DNA of 5,381 bases from Bacteroidota bacterium (GTDB lineage Bacteria; Bacteroidota; Bacteroidia; Bacteroidales; UBA932), in contig JAGDMC010000117.1 of assembly GCA_017860395.1 (NCBI GenBank), forward strand, positions 1 through 5,381. Reading direction: 5' to 3'. Positions 1 to 5,381 of the stretch are shown here, in pieces. Both the position numbers and the translations under genes were made by a program. The notes under the pieces were generated by a model, which saw only the letters and a program-made list of their open reading frames with translations, was not told the origin of the DNA and searched no databases. Numbering within the stretch: the stretch's first letter is position 1; each line of letters starts with the position of its first letter.

Positions 1-2076
<2,076 letters not shown>

Positions 2077-2090
2077 TCATTTAAAGAAGG

Positions 2091-2122
2091 CAAAGTTAAT
2101 GAAAAAGCAGAAAAAAACCTAA
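2091..2122 (-). promoter_or_regulatory. Probable gyrB promoter of the Bacteroidota type
   Basis: On the minus strand TAACTTTG (2098 to 2091) matches the Bacteroidota -7 consensus TAnnTTTG exactly. Twenty bases upstream, TTAG (2122 to 2119) matches three of the four bases of the -33 element TTTG. Transcription would then begin around 2083-2086, leaving a leader of about 20 bases before the gyrB ATG. The -33 part lies inside the arm of the upstream terminator hairpin and the -7 box lies just past its U-tract, so the signals are packed together. The -7 box is convincing and the -33 assignment is weak. The start site is inferred, not seen. Confidence 0.6.
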
Positions 2123-2152
2123 TAATTCGCAATAAATTATTAGGTTTTTTTT
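2111..2152 (-). terminator. Rho-independent terminator of the TPR/barrel operon, bidirectional
   Basis: A perfect 10-base inverted repeat, CCTAATAATT (2118-2127) and AATTATTAGG (2135-2144), encloses a 7-base loop. It is flanked by seven A (2111-2117) and eight T (2145-2152) on the plus strand, so the possible pairing extends to 17 base pairs. Read on the minus strand the hairpin is followed by seven U, about 20 bases past the stop of the barrel gene. That is the right position to end that transcript. The stem is AT-rich, so strength depends on its length and the U-tract. The symmetry lets it work in both directions, but no plus-strand gene approaches it. Confidence 0.87.
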
Positions 2153-2172
2153 ATGAATTAATGAATTGAATT

Positions 2173-4032
2173 TTAGAGAGTTATAATCACTCCCCCGCCT
2201 GCGTTTATGCCAATCCCCTTGTAATTTGTGAAATATGACTCCTGTGCATTAAGCAAATTGTTTATTTTCAGGTAAAAAGAGAATCTTTTATTGTATACAT
2301 ATGTGGCATTCAGGTCAATAAGGGCAAATGACTTGATGAAATATTCGTTTGTTCCGTTGGGCGGTGCAGGTGTAAATTCCTTAGGCAGGGCAGGGGTTTT
2401 TGACCTGTATGCAAGGTCCGCTTCGAATATGAGACGTTCTCTCCAGCTATATCTTGCAAATGCCTTAAGCTCAAATGGCGCATAGTGGTATGAAGGGATT
2501 GAATCGGTGCGGGTGTAGTAGTTGTACTCTGCACTCAGGCCACCTTCAAAATCTTTGGATTTCCATGACATTTCCGCACCTGCATTAATCTTTTCCTGAC
2601 CGGCATAACTTGCAAGAAACGCATTCCTTATTCCGTATAAGGCATTATCGTCATAGGCGCTGAAAAATATCTGGTCGCGGAATTTTGTATAACCGCCCCA
2701 TACATGGTATGAAAAACGGTCAGCCACTTGTCCCTTAAATCCGAGTTTTGCGGCAATTGGTATTTTTATGTTCTTCACAGGGGAAGAAGGGGCCGCCCAC
2801 GGATTTGTTGAAAGTAAATCACGGTATGTAAGAAACTTATTATCTCCGTCCAGGCCGGCATAGAACCACAGATTGTCTTTTATGAGCTCTATTGATGCTG
2901 TACCTTTGAAAAATATGTTAAAACCTTCGTTATTTGGCTCCCACCATTTGTTTATCTTCACTCCTGCCTCGAAAATCCAACGGTTTTGAGTGAAAAGATA
3001 TCTTGGGTTTACAGTAAGGTTCCTGCGATCCATAGAAGTGGAAAAACGGGAGTTTGCAGTTTCAAAATTTACGCCTACAAGAAATTTATGGTATTCTCCG
3101 AATCCGGGGCCAAAATCGGCTTTAAGATTAAGGTATTTTTCCGTCATTCCTGTATAAGGCATAATGCTTATAAGCGGGTCGGGAGTATAATTTTTTGTAT
3201 AATTTGCTTTGTCCGAAAGCTGTTTGTATTCTACTTCCAGCCTGTAATTAAAAGCCTTTGGAGAAGGATTTACAGACATTACAAAGAATCCTCCGCCAAC
3301 AGTGTTTGAAGTATGCGAAAGAGAATCCAGCATATATTTGTTGGTATAATCCCCAGCCTTTTTCAAAGGAAATAAAACCGGTACCGGCAAGAGTGGATAA
3401 ACTCCGTTGAACTCAAGTTGATATGCAGGGAATCCGTAGTAGCTTCTCAGTTTGTTGTCAAAGGCAAAATTTATTCCTGCTTTTCCCTTCTTCCAGCTGT
3501 ATTCGAATTCTGTTCCTATGCTGTTGTTGTAATATGGAGCTGCAATTTTTGGATTTACACCGCCCACAGGTAAATACATTTCATTCTCCAGCGGAGCTTT
3601 GCCCAGATAAGAGTCGTGCTTGCCAAAAAGAATGAGGGACAGCCCTTGTGGAAGGTTTGGCTGATAGAATATGTCAAGGTGCGGGTTAACCGGCATCTGC
3701 AGCCCTAAATCGGCAAAGAAAACAGGATATTTCGATTTGTCTTTCCTCTCTATTTGAGCAGAGGGGAGTGGCGAAAACTCATAAAGATCCTTAACCGGTT
3801 TGTTGAATAACGAGTAGTTAAAATTGAGGTTGAAATTCGCAATTGTATCTGCAAAGTTCGTGTTGAGCCTGCTCTTTTGAATTTCGGTGAGCCTTCCGTC
3901 AAATTCGCGCCGGACCTCAAGAGTAGGGTCAATTTTCTGTTGAGCAACTGCTTTGTATGAGGTCCCGGGAAGAAAAATTATTACGGATACTATTGCAACC
4001 CTTAACATTAATTTTATTTGTGAATTAATCAT
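2173..4032 (-). CDS. TonB-dependent-receptor-like outer-membrane beta-barrel protein without a plug domain
   Basis: This is probably an outer-membrane barrel, with its substrate and role unknown. Residues 1-30 form a signal peptide: K7 and R11, then hydrophobic residues 12-22, then AVA before Q31 as the likely signal peptidase I site. A second ATG at codon 9 could also be the start. Next comes DPTLEV (35-40), resembling a TonB box, in a segment (about 35-90) containing EVRREFDG and DLYEFSPLP. From about 100 to 619 the protein is rich in aromatic residues and alternating strands, enough for a large barrel of about 20-22 strands. The C-terminal part, with FYLKINNLLNAQ (586-597) and a glycine-rich last strand, resembles the end of TonB-dependent receptor barrels. 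No 120-150 residue plug and no carboxypeptidase-like N-terminal domain is present. The last residue is leucine rather than the usual aromatic. It starts 16 bases after the TPR gene's stop and is probably co-transcribed with it. TonB-dependent function is not established. Confidence 0.78.
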   Translation of the reverse strand: MINSQIKLMLRVAIVSVIIFLPGTSYKAVAQQKIDPTLEVRREFDGRLTEIQKSRLNTNFADTIANFNLNFNYSLFNKPVKDLYEFSPLPSAQIERKDKSKYPVFFADLGLQMPVNPHLDIFYQPNLPQGLSLILFGKHDSYLGKAPLENEMYLPVGGVNPKIAAPYYNNSIGTEFEYSWKKGKAGINFAFDNKLRSYYGFPAYQLEFNGVYPLLPVPVLFPLKKAGDYTNKYMLDSLSHTSNTVGGGFFVMSVNPSPKAFNYRLEVEYKQLSDKANYTKNYTPDPLISIMPYTGMTEKYLNLKADFGPGFGEYHKFLVGVNFETANSRFSTSMDRRNLTVNPRYLFTQNRWIFEAGVKINKWWEPNNEGFNIFFKGTASIELIKDNLWFYAGLDGDNKFLTYRDLLSTNPWAAPSSPVKNIKIPIAAKLGFKGQVADRFSYHVWGGYTKFRDQIFFSAYDDNALYGIRNAFLASYAGQEKINAGAEMSWKSKDFEGGLSAEYNYYTRTDSIPSYHYAPFELKAFARYSWRERLIFEADLAYRSKTPALPKEFTPAPPNGTNEYFIKSFALIDLNATYVYNKRFSFYLKINNLLNAQESYFTNYKGIGINAGGGVIITL

Positions 4033-4048
4033 AGTATGGTTTGCTGAT

Positions 4049-5381
4049 TTATTTTTTTGGGATATTCTTTTCTATTTTGGCAAGACGCATACGGATCTGA
4101 TCCGCAATGTCGTCGGTTCCTTTTGCTGTGTATGATTCAAGTATGCTGTTGTATGTCGCCTCTGCCTGAGACCAGTTTTCCTTTTCGGCATAAGTGTCGC
4201 CAAGAAGGATAAAGCATTTTGCAAGCCAGTAGGATTGAGGTGTACGCGAATCGGAAAATGCAAAAGTCTCCTTCTCTACGCTATTGAAATCGCCGTTGTC
4301 GAAAGAGTTTGATATTAAAAGGTATGCGCTTTCTGCTCCCTCCGGTGTCATTTTGTTTTTTGACAGTTCCTTGAGAATTGGAAGTGCTTCCGCTCTCTCT
4401 CCCAGTGTATACAGCGATTTTGCGATAATATAGTTTACTCTTGTTCTTGAGTTCTCGGCAAGAGAGCGCGTGTCAATTCTCTTCCCTTCTGCAACTGCGT
4501 TTTCCCACTGACGATCCATGAAGAAAGAGTTGAGCCTTCCCATCTGGGCCTCGGTGCGGTTGTTCTCCAGCCTGGCAATGAGCATAAGCGAAGAATAGCC
4601 TTCAAGTGCCTGTTTGTAATTTTCGAGTTTGTATGAAAGGTTGGCATAATTTAAAGTTGCCAGTTCCAGAAACGAGCCCTCGCCGTTCTCCATTACCTTT
4701 TTAAATGAGTCAATGGCAAGCTCGGGCTTACCTATTTTGTTATATGATTCTCCAAGGTAGAAGTATGCCTGCGACCTCTTTGAACTGTTGGGGTGGCGGG
4801 AAATAAAAGAGGTGAGTGAAGCAACCGCAGCCGAATAGCTGCCGGAAAGATATTGCTTTTCGGCAGAGTTGAATATCATTAGTTCGCGGTCGTCTGTGTT
4901 GCGTGTTTTAGAAAGGCCGGACTGGTCCAGATAGTCAAGAAAACCTTCTGCTTCGCCTCTCTCCTGATAGATGTTCTCAAGACCTGCAATTGCATTTTGT
5001 GCCTCCTGAGACTGCGGACTCACCGCCAGTATTTGTTTGTAGTATTGAATTGCTTCATCATTCTGGTTTTGGTTTAGCGCAATGAGGCCAAGTTCCAGAA
5101 GAGCCTTGGGATAATAGCTGCTTTCCTGATAGCGGCTGCCAAGTTCCTTGAAATAGACTTTTGCCTGAACATTTTCTCCTGTTTGAACAAGGGTCCTGCC
5201 AAGTTCATAAAGCACTTCGGGATATAGTTTGCTGTTTTCTCCGTTTTGAAGGACAGCTTTTAGTATTTCAACTTTTTTTGCATCGTTTCCAAGAAGACCC
5301 TGAGCAACCGCCATCTGATAGTTTGCATATACATATGCATTTATGTCGCTTCGCGATATCTGGCTGAACAATTCGGTAGCC
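4049..5381 (-). CDS. Tetratricopeptide-repeat protein, N-terminal part outside the window
   Basis: The frame is open through the right edge, reading A-T-E before LFSQISRSD, so 443 C-terminal residues are visible and the real start is upstream. The TTG near 5371 is an internal leucine, not a start. Counting from that leucine, repeat-like helical pairs fall at about 51-84, 86-119, 163-196, 200-233, 236-266, 312-341, 347-375 and 382-415. The clearest are at 86-119 (ALLELGLIALNQNQNDEAIQ) and 200-233 (AYFYLGESYNKIGKPELAID). TPRs are protein-binding scaffolds with no catalytic residues. The spacing resembles the long TPR proteins common in Bacteroidota and the repeats of YbgF/BamD-like envelope proteins, but no specific family is assigned. 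The C-terminus is lysine-rich. Whether it is exported cannot be judged, because the N-terminus is missing. It is followed after 16 bases by the barrel gene with no terminator or promoter between them, so the two probably form an operon and may act together. Confidence 0.88.
   Translation of the reverse strand, partial: ATELFSQISRSDINAYVYANYQMAVAQGLLGNDAKKVEILKAVLQNGENSKLYPEVLYELGRTLVQTGENVQAKVYFKELGSRYQESSYYPKALLELGLIALNQNQNDEAIQYYKQILAVSPQSQEAQNAIAGLENIYQERGEAEGFLDYLDQSGLSKTRNTDDRELMIFNSAEKQYLSGSYSAAVASLTSFISRHPNSSKRSQAYFYLGESYNKIGKPELAIDSFKKVMENGEGSFLELATLNYANLSYKLENYKQALEGYSSLMLIARLENNRTEAQMGRLNSFFMDRQWENAVAEGKRIDTRSLAENSRTRVNYIIAKSLYTLGERAEALPILKELSKNKMTPEGAESAYLLISNSFDNGDFNSVEKETFAFSDSRTPQSYWLAKCFILLGDTYAEKENWSQAEATYNSILESYTAKGTDDIADQIRMRLAKIEKNIPKK

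Noticed and set aside
2153..2170. Short direct repeat of ATGAATTA/ATGAATTG between the barrel stop and the terminator
   Set aside because: It is only two imperfect 8-base copies in AT-rich intergenic sequence, with no further copies, and is not a meaningful repeat.
4033..4048. Possible promoter between the TPR and barrel genes
   Set aside because: The 16-base gap and the sequence just before it contain no TAnnTTTG or TTTG element on the minus strand.
5324..5339. Near-palindrome TGCATAT-AC-ATATGCA
   Set aside because: It falls inside the TPR coding sequence and results from Ala-Tyr-Val-Tyr-Ala codons. There is no nearby gene start or operator context.
5369..5371. TTG as the start codon of the TPR protein
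   Set aside because: The frame stays open upstream to the edge (A-T-E before it), and the repeats clearly belong to a longer protein, so this is an internal leucine.

Overview
The window looks like chromosomal DNA of a member of the Bacteroidota, most likely of the Bacteroidales type. Four observations support this. The gyrase B protein is the short form (667 residues) with phylum-typical wording such as [20 protein letters not shown] and [14 protein letters not shown]. No start codon has a clear Shine-Dalgarno sequence. A TAnnTTTG promoter element, the -7 box of this phylum, sits in front of gyrB. There is also a TonB-receptor-like outer-membrane barrel protein. All genes lie on the minus strand, so transcription runs from the right edge to the left edge.

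From right to left (5' to 3' of the transcripts) the layout is as follows. (1) A tetratricopeptide-repeat protein has its 5' end beyond the right edge (4049 to >5381). (2) After 16 bases comes a 619-residue exported protein resembling the beta-barrel of TonB-dependent receptors but with no room for a normal plug domain (2173-4032). These two probably form one operon. (3) A strong bidirectional hairpin terminator at 2111-2152 closes that operon. (4) A compact gyrB promoter overlaps the end of the terminator. (5) A complete gyrB follows (61-2064). (6) The first 22 codons of another exported or membrane protein overlap the gyrB stop by 8 bases and run off the left edge (<1-68).

GyrB is the ATPase and TOPRIM subunit of DNA gyrase and is a housekeeping gene. 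The TPR protein and the barrel protein are of unknown function. Their coupling suggests a periplasmic or envelope partner working with an outer-membrane barrel. The short gene after gyrB starts with a signal-peptide-like segment, and its function cannot be read from this window.

No mobile element, CRISPR array, tRNA, rRNA, riboswitch or defence system is visible, and no stretch over 300 bases lacks a gene. The leads most worth following are the plug-less receptor with a TonB-box-like motif, its pairing with the TPR protein, the small overlapping gene after gyrB, and an acidic insertion in GyrB.
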